Of a DNA stretch of 64,000 bases, positions 51,673-60,805 are shown piece after piece. The translations under genes and the position numbers were made by a program. Every line of letters begins with the position of its first letter. The stretch's first letter is position 1. Below the pieces are notes generated by a model. The model was given only the letters and a program-made list of their open reading frames with translations, had not been told where the DNA came from and ran no database searches. This DNA comes from Lacrimispora xylanolytica. GTDB taxonomy: Bacteria; Bacillota; Clostridia; Lachnospirales; Lachnospiraceae. The stretch lies in NCBI RefSeq assembly GCF_026723765.1, contig NZ_CP113524.1, forward strand, positions 2,961,001 through 3,025,000. Direction: 5' to 3'.

Positions 51673-52797
51673 TTACTTCGCCTTCATATGGAGGTCAGCA
51701 AAATCCATGTAACAATTCCAGTCATACTCATCCATATCGTGATTTCCTGTCTTATAATGGTGTCCGATCCTTCCTTCGTGTACAGGCTGTTCCGGCAAGG
51801 GCCGTTTCTTCTGCCCGATTCCCTTCTTTCCAAAAAGCTCATAAACCGGACTAGCCTGTATACAGGATTCAAACTGCCCTTCCGGGTCAGCCCAGCTGTC
51901 AAAGGTCTTCGCTGAGGTGTAGACTAACCTTGGTGCAATGAGACCAAGAAGCATATGCTGGTCAAACGGAAGGGTTTCTTCTTTATCTACATATTTCTGA
52001 TAGTTCTTACAGAACCAATAGGGGAATCGTTTGACAATATCTCCGATTTTTTCACCCTTTGCTCCTCTTGATAAGGCATCTCCGCTGTTTCCGGCACAGC
52101 TGCTTACTGCCATGGCGAAGCGTTCATCCTGAGCCGTCCCCCAAAGGGCTGTCTTTCCGCCTCTGGAGTGCCCAACCAAAGCTACCCGTTTCTCATCAAT
52201 CAAAGGTTCCATCTCAAAATAGTCCATAATACGGCTAGCCGCCCAGGCCCAGGCAGTTATAGCTCCCCAGGCATCGTCTGATCTTCCTTCCACATATTCC
52301 GGGAACAGCCTGGAAAAGCCTGTGGTAAAGCCCTCATCATAGTCCGGTGATACCTCCTGGGTACGGAATGCTGCACAGGCGTATCCTCTGGAAATAATCG
52401 TTTCTGCCGGATAAAAGGAGCTTAGAAAATGTCTGGCCGGATCGCTGTCTTTGATTCCTCTATTGCAGACAGTAACAAAAGCAGGCACCGGGCCCTTTGC
52501 ATCTGCTGGAATAAATGCTGCAAATGTAAAGCTAAAATGAATGCCGTTTCTGATTGCTTCCACTTCCACTGTGTTTCTGATTGCACGTCCCTGCATGATT
52601 TCTTCTGATCTTCTGGAATCCGCCACCCGTATCTTAATTTCAACCTCGCTCATGTCAGGCAGGAATCCGTATTCTTCCTGGCGAAACAGATTAAGAAGCT
52701 CAGATCTGCGTTTCTTGAGCCAGGTTTCCCAATCCCCGACCTCTGTCCCGTCAAGGCAGGTTAATATGGAGGGAATATTTCTTTTGTTTTCTATCAT
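51673..52797 (-). CDS. CE15-like (glucuronoyl esterase family) alpha/beta hydrolase
   Basis: The protein has 374 residues with no signal peptide, so it is cytoplasmic. The nucleophile elbow is GHSRGGKTALW (Ser about 212), in the form seen in CE15 glucuronoyl esterases (GxSRxGK). It continues with SSCAGNSGDALSRGAKGE, LIAPRLVYTSAKTFDSWADPEGQF and the catalytic His region HYKTGNHDMDEYDW. CE15 enzymes cleave esters between glucuronoxylan and lignin alcohols; a cytoplasmic one would act on imported oligosaccharide esters. It is the last gene of the operon SBP - permeases - kinase - regulator - esterase, starting 15 bases after the regulator stop. Confidence 0.78.
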   Translation of the reverse strand: MIENKRNIPSILTCLDGTEVGDWETWLKKRRSELLNLFRQEEYGFLPDMSEVEIKIRVADSRRSEEIMQGRAIRNTVEVEAIRNGIHFSFTFAAFIPADAKGPVPAFVTVCNRGIKDSDPARHFLSSFYPAETIISRGYACAAFRTQEVSPDYDEGFTTGFSRLFPEYVEGRSDDAWGAITAWAWAASRIMDYFEMEPLIDEKRVALVGHSRGGKTALWGTAQDERFAMAVSSCAGNSGDALSRGAKGEKIGDIVKRFPYWFCKNYQKYVDKEETLPFDQHMLLGLIAPRLVYTSAKTFDSWADPEGQFESCIQASPVYELFGKKGIGQKKRPLPEQPVHEGRIGHHYKTGNHDMDEYDWNCYMDFADLHMKAK

Positions 52798-52812
52798 GAC
52801 TCTTCCCCTCTC

Positions 52813-53586
52813 TTATTTGCTGTATTGCTTAATATCGCTTGGTGCAAAACCAAAACATTTCTTAAATACCTGAAAGAAGTAAGAGTAATCACTGTAGCCC
52901 AGCATACGTGATACTTCGTTAACTCTGTTCTGTGGATTTTTAAGCAGTATTTTGGCATTGATCATTTTTACCATAGTAACATAATTGGAGAACCCTACGC
53001 CGGTTTCTTTTTTAAAGCACTTGCTGAAGTAAGATGTAGATATCAACAATTCTTCGCAGATGTCTGATAATGAAATATTGCGCTGAATGTTCCTTTCCAC
53101 ATAATCGATTGCATTAAAAACCAGTTTGGAGTATTCCTCTCTGTTAGAACGAATAGATTGTACTTTACCTTCCAAGGAATCCGTCTCCTCCTCTTCTTCT
53201 CTTTCTTTATTTCTGGAAAGCGTGTCTACCGCCTTCTTTAAAGCCTGCTCCAGTTCATCTGTCATAATCGGTTTTAAGAGAAAATCACTGACACCATACC
53301 GGATGGCCTTTTGAGCATACTCAAAATGGCTGTAACCGGAAATTATGATGAACTGGGTATCCTGCTTTTGCTGATTTAATTTTTCAATAATATCAAGGCC
53401 GTTAAATCCCGGCATCTGGATATCAATGATCACGATATCCGGACATTCTTTGTGAATCAGTTCCAGGCCGGCAATTCCATCGTATGCCACTCCGGTAACT
53501 TCACATTGGAAGTTTTCCCAGTGAGTAGAACGCGCAATTGCTGTCACTGCTATCTTATTGTCATCTACGATTACTACTGAATACAT
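52813..53586 (-). CDS. AraC-type response regulator (YesN-like)
   Basis: The protein has 257 residues. The ATG at 53586 follows AAAAGGAG by 8 bases. Residues 1-120 are a receiver domain (VVIVDDNKIAV, phospho-Asp55 in VIIDIQMPG, SGYSHFEYAQKAI, LLKPI). Residues about 155-257 are an AraC helix-turn-helix pair (ISLSDICEELLISTSYFSKCFKKETGVGFSNYV, RVNEVSRMLGYSDYSYFFQVFKKCFGFAPSDIKQY). It should activate the adjacent sugar ABC operon when phosphorylated by the kinase 22 bases upstream. Confidence 0.9.
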   Translation of the reverse strand: MYSVVIVDDNKIAVTAIARSTHWENFQCEVTGVAYDGIAGLELIHKECPDIVIIDIQMPGFNGLDIIEKLNQQKQDTQFIIISGYSHFEYAQKAIRYGVSDFLLKPIMTDELEQALKKAVDTLSRNKEREEEEETDSLEGKVQSIRSNREEYSKLVFNAIDYVERNIQRNISLSDICEELLISTSYFSKCFKKETGVGFSNYVTMVKMINAKILLKNPQNRVNEVSRMLGYSDYSYFFQVFKKCFGFAPSDIKQYSK

Positions 53587-53608
53587 AATGTCACTCCTTT
53601 TCGGACAA

Positions 53609-55339
53609 TCAGGGCAGAGGAAATTCAAGCCTTACCTCTGTGTAATGAAGATATTCCGATTCTATATACACGCCGTACTCCGGACCATACATAAGCTGGA
53701 TCCGGTCATGAACATTTTTAATACCAATCCGCTTTCTTTCTCCGTCCGCATGAATGGTGGTTAAGAGCTTATCAGGCGGTATGCCCTCTCCATCATCCCA
53801 TATTTTTATGATCAGACGATCCTTTTCCTGATAAACAGAAATGCGAATGGTACAAATACCTATCTTCGGTTCCATGCCATGAACCAGAGAGTTTTCAATG
53901 ATAGGCTGTAAAATACAGCTTGGTATCATAATATCCAGCAGACTTTCATCCACATCCCACTGAATATTCAGCCTGTCAGGATAAATATTGCTGTAAAGCT
54001 CCAGATAATTTTCTGCGTATTCAATTTCCATGCTTACGCTGCAGGTAGGCTGTGTGCGGTTAATGTTACCCCTGAAAAATTTGGATAAATAACAAATCAA
54101 CCGGCTGACCTCTTCATCTCCATTGATTTGAGCAATGCCATTGATGGATTGGAGGACATTGAACAGGAAATGCGGATTGACCTGAGCCTGGAGTTCATGG
54201 TATTTGAATTCCAACAGCATGTATTCATTCTGCTGCTGAATTTCCTTTGCTTTAACCACCTCTGCCATGAGAGTTTCGATTCTGCCCGCCATTTCATGAA
54301 TATGATCCGAGAGAACATCCATTTGGTCACCGCTGGAAAAAGAGGTGGCTTCCATATCAAATTTTCCCTTTGATATCTGACTGATGTTACGGAGCAGTAT
54401 CTCCAGATTCCTTGCCATATTTCCAAACATGAGCCAGAGAAATATTATAATAAGAACAAATAAAAGAAGTCCCACTGCAGATATAAAGTAAAGAAGATCA
54501 GAAAATGTTCTGTATTTTTCCGTCAAATCAACCTCATGAGAGATCCGCAGCCGGCTCCTGTTAATAAAGTACTCTGCATACAGGTAGTCATGCTTGTTAT
54601 TCTTTTTCTGGTTTTCCTGACTGGTGCCTTCATTGGTAGAGAATAGAAGGGCTTCGTTTCTATCATATAATGTGAAGTTCCCTATTCGATTGCTGTCTAT
54701 GTTAGAAAATATTTCTTTCAAGGAACCATTCTGTACCTCTGCAATGACACAGCCGCAGAATTTCATACTACCCTGATCAAACAAATACCGCATGAGAATG
54801 ATTCCGTTCTCATTGGGACTGCTTGTCCATACCGTATTTCCGGGCTGGTCAGCCAGATTTCCCAGATTCTTAAAATAAAGATTTCTCACGTCCTCATCTT
54901 TTGGTCTTTCTTCCCGAATTCTGGAATCCCGGTAAACCATATGAATGTTGTTAGCAGGATCTACGATGGCGACCCAGTTAATGTCATAATTGGCGCTGAG
55001 CATTTCTTCTAATTGCTTTCGGATCCTCTGGGTGAGAAATGGAACCTCCGTCTTTTCAGAACCAACCATCTGATATAAAAGCGGACCAAACCGTTCGTTT
55101 GTGGCTGACAATGGGATGGTATCCTCCACCAATTCCTTTAACGATATATCAATGTTTCGGCATATCTGCTCGGTTAAGGTATCCGACTGATTGGTCAGCT
55201 CTGTCTTAAACCAGTTGCTGCTGACCTTATAAATGCAGACCAGGGCTCCCAGAAATGTCACGCCTAACAGCATGGTGACCGCGATCATTTTAAAATACAG
55301 AGTTTTTCTGAAATGAATTTTTTTATCGGCGGGTCTCAT
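53609..55339 (-). CDS. YesM-type sensor histidine kinase
   Basis: The protein has 576 residues. Membrane spans at about 15-37 and 282-305 enclose a large extracellular sensor of Cache type. A HAMP segment follows (NISQISKGKFDMEATSF). The His_kinase domain has LQAQVNPHFLFNVLQSING (phospho-His about 392), and the ATPase has PSCILQPIIENSLVHGMEP and WDDGEGIPPDKL. These kinases sense extracellular sugars, often through the solute-binding protein of the neighbouring importer, and pair with YesN-type regulators as here. Confidence 0.9.
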   Translation of the reverse strand: MRPADKKIHFRKTLYFKMIAVTMLLGVTFLGALVCIYKVSSNWFKTELTNQSDTLTEQICRNIDISLKELVEDTIPLSATNERFGPLLYQMVGSEKTEVPFLTQRIRKQLEEMLSANYDINWVAIVDPANNIHMVYRDSRIREERPKDEDVRNLYFKNLGNLADQPGNTVWTSSPNENGIILMRYLFDQGSMKFCGCVIAEVQNGSLKEIFSNIDSNRIGNFTLYDRNEALLFSTNEGTSQENQKKNNKHDYLYAEYFINRSRLRISHEVDLTEKYRTFSDLLYFISAVGLLLFVLIIIFLWLMFGNMARNLEILLRNISQISKGKFDMEATSFSSGDQMDVLSDHIHEMAGRIETLMAEVVKAKEIQQQNEYMLLEFKYHELQAQVNPHFLFNVLQSINGIAQINGDEEVSRLICYLSKFFRGNINRTQPTCSVSMEIEYAENYLELYSNIYPDRLNIQWDVDESLLDIMIPSCILQPIIENSLVHGMEPKIGICTIRISVYQEKDRLIIKIWDDGEGIPPDKLLTTIHADGERKRIGIKNVHDRIQLMYGPEYGVYIESEYLHYTEVRLEFPLP

Positions 55340-55418
55340 CAGCCACCTCCTGTTTTTTCCAACTATATCAACTCATAATGAGAATGTCAACGACAGAAAG
55401 CGACTGATTATGGCAATA

Positions 55419-56243
55419 TCAGCCCTTAACCGCACCGGAGGTAATTCCTCCGATAATGTACTTCTGAAGCATAAGGTAAAGAAGTAAGATAGGTATGATG
55501 GAGAGAATGAATAATGCAAAGGCAAGACCCAGCTCTATGCTGTTCTCTCCAAAGAAGAAATACTGGGTCAGTGGGATGTTCCGGACCTGTTTTTGCTGAA
55601 GCAGTGTTAAAGACATCTGGAAATCATTCCATACATTCAGTGAATTTAAAATAACAGATGTCAGTATGATTGGCTTCATCAGCGGAAATACAATGCGGAA
55701 AAATGTGGAATAGATGCCGGCTCCATCTATGGAAGCCGCCTCTTCCAGTTCCTTGGGGATGCTTTTAACAAAACCTGATACTAAAAGTACGGTAAATGCA
55801 ATTTGAAAACCGACCTTTGCCATGATAAACCCATGAAGGGTATTTAACAGCTTCCATTTTGTCATATCGATATAGAGTGGGGTCATGATCGACTGAAATG
55901 GAATAATCATAGCTCCTATAAACAGATAATAGATTCCGTTATAGAACTTGTTGTTTTTTCTGGCAATGATATAAGCTGCCATGGTACAGAACAGGGTAAT
56001 AAGCACAACCGATACGACTGTGGTCACAAGGCTGTTCTTAAGAGCCAGGCCGAAATTGGAGGTTTCTATGGCCCGTGTAAAGTTATCCCAGTGAATGATT
56101 TTGGGGAATGCCAGGCGATTGGCAACCATCTCTGGTTTTGATTTGACGGAATAAATAATTGCAATGTAAAAGGGACTGACAACCAAAAGAGTGATTGCAA
56201 TTTTTATAATAAGAGTCAAGCTTTTCTTTAATGTCCGGTTCAT
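55419..56243 (-). CDS. Sugar ABC transporter permease, MalG type
   Basis: The protein has 274 residues and six spans. The EAA loop reads LEEAASIDGAGIYSTFFRIVFPLMKP, the contact site for the ATPase. It is the second permease of a CUT1 carbohydrate importer. Its start overlaps the stop of the first permease gene by one base, so translation is coupled. No ATPase gene is in the operon; a shared MsmK-type ATPase elsewhere is expected. Confidence 0.92.
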   Translation of the reverse strand: MNRTLKKSLTLIIKIAITLLVVSPFYIAIIYSVKSKPEMVANRLAFPKIIHWDNFTRAIETSNFGLALKNSLVTTVVSVVLITLFCTMAAYIIARKNNKFYNGIYYLFIGAMIIPFQSIMTPLYIDMTKWKLLNTLHGFIMAKVGFQIAFTVLLVSGFVKSIPKELEEAASIDGAGIYSTFFRIVFPLMKPIILTSVILNSLNVWNDFQMSLTLLQQKQVRNIPLTQYFFFGENSIELGLAFALFILSIIPILLLYLMLQKYIIGGITSGAVKG

Positions 56244-57097
56244 TAGATCTCCACCTCCCTGGCTCTTAAATTCTTTGATACCAGTGTGCTGACAATGAAA
56301 ATAGCTATGGTAAATACCACTGCAATTGCCTGTCCGTAGCCAGCTTTAAAATAAGTAAATAAGTTGTTGTAAATTAACATTGCCACAGTTTCAGAAGCTC
56401 TTCCCGGTCCTCCGCCTGTCGCTGCCATTGGATAATCAAACACCTTCATACCCCAGGCCAGAAGCAGGGTGAAGTTTGCGGTAATTGCCGGTGCAATCAT
56501 GGGGAATGTGATCGCTTTGAACTTCTGCCATGACGTGGCGCCTTCCAGCTCTGCTGCCTCATAATAATCTTTGGATACTCCCTGAATCGCCGCAATATAA
56601 ACGACCATACAGTAACCCGCATCTCTCCAGATAGAGATCACAGAGAGTCCGATCATGACCCAGACCCTGCTTCCAAGGGGACTTGGAATTCCAAACACAT
56701 TAAAAAACACATCACTGTATACATATCTCCAGATATAGGAAGATAATACAAGGCTAAGACAATAAGGTACAAAAATACAAGTCCTGAGTAAGTTATTTAC
56801 TTTTGATTTTTTCGATATCATCAGGGCAAAAAGCAAACCAAAAAGGTTAGAAAATACCATTGTAACTGCTGTAAAGATCAGTGTATTTTTTATGGCATTT
56901 AATACATTGGCATCCTGAAAAATACGGATATAATTGCTTAGGCCCACATATTTTTTAACCGGACTCATTCCATCCCATTTCGTAAAGGAGATCGGAAACC
57001 CCTGCAGAAACGGATAGACCACGAATATTGAGAATATAATCAGTGCCGGCAGTACAAAGGTAAATTCCTGCAGCCGTTTTTTCGTTTTCTGGTTCAT
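56243..57097 (-). CDS. Sugar ABC transporter permease, MalF/UgpA type
   Basis: The protein has 284 residues and six spans. The EAA loop is YYEAAELEGATSWQKFKAITFPMIAP. N-terminal FVLPALIIFSIFVVYPFLQGFPISFTKWDG is typical of CUT1 permeases. It pairs with the MalG-type permease directly downstream. A terminator-like hairpin separates it from the solute-binding protein gene, 98 bases upstream, which would favour more binding protein than permease. Confidence 0.92.
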   Translation of the reverse strand: MNQKTKKRLQEFTFVLPALIIFSIFVVYPFLQGFPISFTKWDGMSPVKKYVGLSNYIRIFQDANVLNAIKNTLIFTAVTMVFSNLFGLLFALMISKKSKVNNLLRTCIFVPYCLSLVLSSYIWRYVYSDVFFNVFGIPSPLGSRVWVMIGLSVISIWRDAGYCMVVYIAAIQGVSKDYYEAAELEGATSWQKFKAITFPMIAPAITANFTLLLAWGMKVFDYPMAATGGGPGRASETVAMLIYNNLFTYFKAGYGQAIAVVFTIAIFIVSTLVSKNLRAREVEI

Positions 57098-57112
57098 TCA
57101 TGCCTCCAATAT

Positions 57113-57168
57113 GTTGAAAAAATAAAGTCAGGGTTTTATATAGCTTTAGCTACCTGCCACCCTGACTT
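57113..57168 (-). terminator. Hairpin between the solute-binding and permease genes
   Basis: AAGTCAGGGT (57125-57134) pairs perfectly with ACCCTGACTT (57159-57168), and AGCT/AGCT adds an inner stem. On the minus strand it is followed by TTATTTTTTC. It has the form of an intrinsic terminator but lies inside the operon, so partial read-through is likely. Confidence 0.75.
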
Positions 57169-57195
57169 CGTGAGTTATTTCATTACTTCATAAAA

Positions 57196-58548
57196 TTACT
57201 GCCTGATGGATGCGATTTCATAATCAATGTCCTGAAGTAATTTTGCTACGTCACGCTGGCTGTCGTCCAAAGTGACAAATTCCTGAAGTTTGGTGCGGAA
57301 TGCAGTGGAATACTCAGAGGTATAATCTGGCACCAGACTCTTGGAAACGATCATATCGTTATCGATATATGATTTGATTTCCTTAATAAAGTCATCTGCA
57401 TCATCAGTTGAAACTGTTACATTGCTGGTCATTAATTTAGCAGTAGACATCCAGGTCTTTGAGCTTTCTTCATTGGCAAAATAATTTAATAATGCCATAA
57501 CCGCTTCCTTTTGCTTTGTCTGGGAAGATACTACGAATACATCATCAATACCAACCCATAATTTATTGTCCTGGGCATTGTTTGACCATGGAGTCGGGAA
57601 CATACCGAATTCACCATCCGGGCTTGCTGCAATAACGTCTCCCATGAGCCAGCCGCCGTTCATGTACATCGGTCTCTGACCTGCTGCAAAGTTCTGAATA
57701 CCCTGTGTCTGATCTACAGCTGCATCACCTGCATCTTTGTAGGAAGCGAATTTAGAGAACATTTCCATTGCTTCTTTCACAGTTGCATTGTCAGACAGCT
57801 CTTTCTTGCCTTCCTGAGAATCTCTCCATACACTTTCATTTCCGGTGGAAGCTGCCATGCTTGTAAAGAAAGAATCAAGCTCATGGAATACTCCGTGAAT
57901 GAAGTTGTAAGGATGTACAAATGGTTTAATACCTTTATCATTAAATGCGTCAGCTACTTTAAAGAACTCGTCCTTTGTCTTTGGAGCCTCTAATCCGGCT
58001 TCTTTAAACATCTTCTTGTTGTAGAAGGTTGCCTTTACCTGAGCATCGATAGGGAATCCGTAAACTCCGCCGTCAATGGTACATTCATCGGCTAACATTG
58101 GAAGTACATTTTTCATGCAGTCTTCGTCTTTTAAGTCCATAAAGTAACCGCCATCAACGAATTCTTTCATTGTCTGAGGCTTACCAAACATAATGTCCGG
58201 TGCTTCGCCTGCAGCAATATAGTTTTTATACGTTGCGATATAAGAGGAAGATGCTACGACCTCTACATCAACTTTAACTCCTGGGTTTGCTGCTTCAAAT
58301 GCTGCTATCATAGCATCCAGAGCATCTCTTTTTGACTGTTCGCCCATGTAGTGAACCAGACGGATCGTAACCTCGTCCCCACTGGCTGCTTTTGTTGTCT
58401 CGCCTTTGTTATCTGCTTCTTTTGTCTCCTGACTTGTAGTCTCCCCTACGGTTTCTGTCTTACTTCCTGAGGAGCAGCCTGTTGCTGTTGCTGCCAAAAG
58501 ACCGGCTAGCAAGAGGGCCGAAGCACGCTTAAAATACCTTTTTTTCAT
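57196..58548 (-). CDS. Sugar ABC transporter solute-binding lipoprotein
   Basis: The protein has 450 residues. It has a lipoprotein signal ending ATATGCSSG, with Cys25 as the anchor. A Thr/Glu/Lys-rich linker precedes the extracellular solute-binding domain (VTIRLVHYMGEQSKRDALDAMIAAFEAANPGVKVDVEVV, IMFGKPQTMKEFVDGGYFMDL, NGGWLMGDVIAASPDGEFGMFPTPW). It belongs to the CUT1 (family 1) sugar-binding proteins. It is the first gene of the importer operon; AAGGAGG precedes the ATG. The substrate is likely an oligosaccharide, perhaps from xylan given the CE15-like esterase in the operon. Confidence 0.92.
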   Translation of the reverse strand: MKKRYFKRASALLLAGLLAATATGCSSGSKTETVGETTSQETKEADNKGETTKAASGDEVTIRLVHYMGEQSKRDALDAMIAAFEAANPGVKVDVEVVASSSYIATYKNYIAAGEAPDIMFGKPQTMKEFVDGGYFMDLKDEDCMKNVLPMLADECTIDGGVYGFPIDAQVKATFYNKKMFKEAGLEAPKTKDEFFKVADAFNDKGIKPFVHPYNFIHGVFHELDSFFTSMAASTGNESVWRDSQEGKKELSDNATVKEAMEMFSKFASYKDAGDAAVDQTQGIQNFAAGQRPMYMNGGWLMGDVIAASPDGEFGMFPTPWSNNAQDNKLWVGIDDVFVVSSQTKQKEAVMALLNYFANEESSKTWMSTAKLMTSNVTVSTDDADDFIKEIKSYIDNDMIVSKSLVPDYTSEYSTAFRTKLQEFVTLDDSQRDVAKLLQDIDYEIASIRQ

Positions 58549-58751
58549 TTTACTTCCTCCTTAAATTTAGGTTCGTAATACTACCTCCTAAACATTTTAG
58601 CAAACGAAAGCGCATGGTCATATATTATTTTTTTGCTGTATTATTATTTTTCTTGTCTTTTTTGCGCAGTCAAGGCATAATACCACAATATATTCTCATT
58701 ATTGTCTATCAATTATTCCTTTTATCGGTTTATATTGTTAAGAAACGTTAA

Positions 58752-58827
58752 AAAACCTGAAACGATTCAGGCTATGTTCCTTTCACTTTCAAAGGTCATA
58801 AACATAGTCTCAACCATTTCAGGTTTT
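58752..58827 (-). terminator. Terminator of radA
   Basis: AAAACCTGAAA (58752-58762) pairs with TTTCAGGTTTT (58817-58827), and CTATGTT/AACATAG extends the stem. On the minus strand it is followed by TTTTAACG. It separates radA from the promoter region of the importer operon. Confidence 0.85.
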
Positions 58828-58836
58828 CTTAACCTG

Positions 58837-60228
58837 TCAGTCAGATAATCCTATTATTGCATCTCTTACGTTACGAGCGCCAACCAGACGGATTCCAGGA
58901 ACGGGTCCCATCTTTTCCATGCATATTTCAGGAAGAATGCAGGTCTTAAATCCCAGCTTCTTTGCCTCATTCACTCTTTGCTGGGCCATGGAAACAGCAC
59001 GAACCTCTCCAGATAACCCAACTTCGCCAAAGATTATGGTTTTTGAATCCACCGCCCGGTCCTTCATACTGGAAACGATAGCCATGAGAATGGCAAGGTC
59101 AAGGGCCGGTTCGTTCATCCGGAGTCCACCGGTAATATTCACGTAAGCGTCAAAATGAGAAAGGTCATAGTGGCATCTTTTCTCAAGGACTGCCATCAAT
59201 AAGTTTACCCGGTTATAATCCGTACCAGCCGCCGTACGCCTTGGCATACCAAAAGCCGTTGGCGTAATCAGTGCCTGAACCTCCAAAAGCATAGGCCTTG
59301 TCCCCTCCATGGAACAGGCTACCACAGCACCAGAAGCCTCCTCCGGCCTTCCGCTCAACATATATTCAGAGGGATTTGCCACCTCTGAAAGGCCGCTTTC
59401 TACCATTTCAAATACTCCGATTTCATTGGTAGAACCAAATCTGTTTTTAACACCACGGATAATCCGGTAGGAAGCACTTCTTTCTCCCTCGAAATAAAGC
59501 ACCGTATCCACCATATGCTCCAGCACTCTGGGACCGGCCACGACTCCTTCTTTTGTTACATGTCCTACGATGAAAACAGCGATTCCTGAACCCTTTGCGA
59601 TCTGCAAAAGGATATTGGTGGATTCTCTTACCTGGCTGACACTTCCTGGTGCAGAAGAAACCTCTTCCCGGAACATGGTCTGGATAGAATCAATGATCAC
59701 TACATCCGGCTTTTCCTCCCGAATGACTCCTTCAATCAGTTCCAGGCTCGTCTCACAGAGGAATAAAAGATCACCGGTTATTTCCCCGATACGATTCGCT
59801 CTTAGCTTAATCTGCTTTAAGGATTCCTCTCCCGATATGTAAAGTACCTTTTGTCCGGAAGCGGCAAGGTTACGGCAGACCTGGAGCAAAAGGGTGGATT
59901 TCCCGATTCCCGGGTCTCCTCCTACCAGAACCAAAGAGCCTTTTACAACACCGCCCCCAAGAACCCGGTCCAGTTCCTCATAACCAGTCTTCATACGGTC
60001 CTGCTCATCAAGATGAATGTCCGAGAGCCTGCTGGGCTTCGCCTTTGCTCCCAGGATACCGCCATCGCCTCCAGAACCAATTCCTCGTTTGGACACCGGC
60101 TCTTTTTTTCCCACCAGTTCCTCTACAAATGTATTCCACTCCTTACAGCCGGGGCACTGTCCCAGCCACTTTGCGGATTCATATCCACATTCCTTACAAA
60201 AGAATGCAGTTGCCTTAGCTTTTGCCAT
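58837..60228 (-). CDS. radA: DNA repair protein RadA
   Basis: The protein has 463 residues. There is an N-terminal zinc finger with Cys11, 14, 25 and 28 (CKECGYESAKWLGQCPGC), a RecA-like core with Walker A GGDPGIGKST, VVIDSIQTM, and the RadA motif KNRFGSTNEIGVFEM. The C-terminal Lon-protease-like domain includes RMNEPALDLAILMAIVSS and FGEVGLSGEVRAV. It helps branch migration of recombination intermediates. It follows the clpC-type group on the same strand, a common order in Firmicutes. Confidence 0.96.
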   Translation of the reverse strand: MAKAKATAFFCKECGYESAKWLGQCPGCKEWNTFVEELVGKKEPVSKRGIGSGGDGGILGAKAKPSRLSDIHLDEQDRMKTGYEELDRVLGGGVVKGSLVLVGGDPGIGKSTLLLQVCRNLAASGQKVLYISGEESLKQIKLRANRIGEITGDLLFLCETSLELIEGVIREEKPDVVIIDSIQTMFREEVSSAPGSVSQVRESTNILLQIAKGSGIAVFIVGHVTKEGVVAGPRVLEHMVDTVLYFEGERSASYRIIRGVKNRFGSTNEIGVFEMVESGLSEVANPSEYMLSGRPEEASGAVVACSMEGTRPMLLEVQALITPTAFGMPRRTAAGTDYNRVNLLMAVLEKRCHYDLSHFDAYVNITGGLRMNEPALDLAILMAIVSSMKDRAVDSKTIIFGEVGLSGEVRAVSMAQQRVNEAKKLGFKTCILPEICMEKMGPVPGIRLVGARNVRDAIIGLSD

Positions 60229-60248
60229 CTGCTTCCTCCTTAAAAAAT

Positions 60249-60279
60249 GGGGCCCGGCTCTTTATAAGAACCGAACCCC
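60249..60279 (-). terminator. Terminator of the 137-residue orphan gene
   Basis: GGGG...CCGGCTCTT pairs with AAGAACCGAACCCC with two mismatches. On the minus strand it is followed by ATTTTTTAAGG. It also lies just upstream of the radA ribosome site. Confidence 0.75.
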
Positions 60280-60292
60280 TTCCTTATTCCTG

Positions 60293-60706
60293 TTATTTGC
60301 GTTTGATCTTCACAGATACCGGAGTACCCTCATTTAATTCAACGCTTGCAGAAAGCTTACCGCTCATATTGGTTCTCACGCTTCCGGCTGCTTCACCTTC
60401 CACATAAACCTCATATTCTGTATCCTCTGCCAGCTGAATGGTTAACTGAGCATCCTTGTCACCCTCGACCAAAAATTCTACACCATCGTTGGAAACGGTA
60501 AAATTCTCTACCGCAGTCCCGGGTACAGACTCGTATACAAACATGCCGTTTCGTTCCAGCTTGGTTATCTCATAAAAAGTCTTTACTTTATATAAATCAC
60601 CTGCGTGTTCAAAATCCTGTAATTTTGACTTTGCTCCTAATTTGTAATTACCAAAACTGATTGTTCCGTCTTGTTCAGTGCGGATTAATTCTTCAATTAC
60701 CGGCAT
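60293..60706 (-). CDS. Conserved hypothetical protein, beta-rich
   Basis: The protein has 137 residues. The first half (MPVIEELIRTEQDGTISFGNYKLGAKSKLQDFEHAGDLYKVKTF, YEITKLERNGMFVYESVPGTAV) and the second half (VEFLVEGDKDAQLTIQLAEDTEYEVYVEGEAAG, MSGKLSASVEL) are beta-strand-rich and acidic. Relatives in clostridia have sometimes been labelled endosialidase, but no catalytic residues can be assigned. AGGAGG precedes the ATG. It sits between clpC and radA with its own terminator. Confidence 0.7.
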   Translation of the reverse strand: MPVIEELIRTEQDGTISFGNYKLGAKSKLQDFEHAGDLYKVKTFYEITKLERNGMFVYESVPGTAVENFTVSNDGVEFLVEGDKDAQLTIQLAEDTEYEVYVEGEAAGSVRTNMSGKLSASVELNEGTPVSVKIKRK

Positions 60707-60805
60707 CGGTTTGCCCTCCTAGTATTTTGTTTACTTATCCCTGATTGCGAAGAACAGATCCTTTCGCTTGTAGCTATTATACACGAATGAGCGGAAAATG
60801 GCTAG

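Noticed and set aside
58600-58625. Catabolite-responsive (cre) box near AGCAAACGAAAGCGCAT upstream of the sugar importer
   Set aside because: It matches only part of the cre consensus and lacks the dyad symmetry, so it was not called.
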